Notes under the pieces: model-generated
What the model saw: only the letters and a program-made list of their open reading frames with translations
Database searches by the model: none
Told to the model about the DNA's origin: nothing
Origin: Planctomycetaceae bacterium
GTDB lineage: Bacteria > Planctomycetota > Planctomycetia > Pirellulales > Thermoguttaceae
DNA: 5,119 nt
Direction: 5' to 3'
Assembly: GCA_031274045.1 (NCBI GenBank)
Contig: JAISQS010000187.1
Location: 1 to 5,119 of the forward strand
Program-made: the position numbers and the translations under genes
Shown: positions 5,109 through 5,119 of the stretch, piece by piece
Layout of the letters: the number at the start of each line of letters is the position of its first letter
Position numbering within the stretch: the stretch's first letter is position 1

Positions 5109-5119
5109 TAAGGTGTGCG

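Larger units (their letters stand above)
4851..5119. other. Gene-free upstream region with repeat copies and hairpins
   Basis: No credible coding frame is present on either strand up to the window edge. From 4971 the sequence becomes GC-rich and carries a dispersed repeat copy and two hairpins (separate entries). The part from 4851 to 4970 is plain AT-rich sequence with no recognised element. A promoter for the minus-strand thioredoxin-like gene could also lie here. Confidence 0.6.

Overview
The window is a moderately AT-rich bacterial chromosome segment with three protein genes, all read from the minus strand, set in long, structure-rich intergenic DNA. The best taxonomic clue is the middle gene. 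Its product matches, by recalled family pattern, the DUF1598 family of secreted proteins known from Planctomycetota. The other two proteins also look like planctomycete versions of their families. Phylum assignment is therefore fairly confident. A finer placement, for example one of the lower-GC gut lineages, would be a guess.

Layout by coordinate. 1-1158 (minus): an amidohydrolase-superfamily deaminase or hydrolase with all metal-binding motifs, cut at its C-terminal end by the window edge. 1159-1329: a short spacer with a tandem 8-mer and an inverted repeat. 1330-2706 (minus): a secreted DUF1598 protein of unknown function, with a Shine-Dalgarno sequence that decides the start codon. 2719-3533: about 0.8 kb with no credible gene, holding dispersed repeats, a run of GC-rich hairpins ending in a plus-strand intrinsic terminator, a very long near-perfect stem-loop and a second long imperfect one. 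3534-4760 (minus): a secreted thioredoxin-fold (TlpA-like) protein with a WCGPC active site behind a helical N-terminal region. 4781-4850: a 70-bp near-symmetrical palindrome just upstream of that gene. 4851-5119: another gene-free stretch with more copies of the same hairpins and repeats.

The genes are spaced too far apart (about 170 and 830 bp) to be read as a tight operon, and nothing in the sequence ties them into one pathway. Two encode exported proteins. One is a predicted thiol-disulfide oxidoreductase and the other is cysteine-containing, so a shared envelope environment is possible but is only inference.

The most interesting material is non-coding. A dispersed repeat family recurs in both large intergenic regions. 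A plus-strand terminator has no plus-strand gene in front of it, suggesting a small RNA or a transcribed repeat. The long stem-loop at 3386-3443 departs from perfect pairing only by changes that stay paired in plus-strand RNA.
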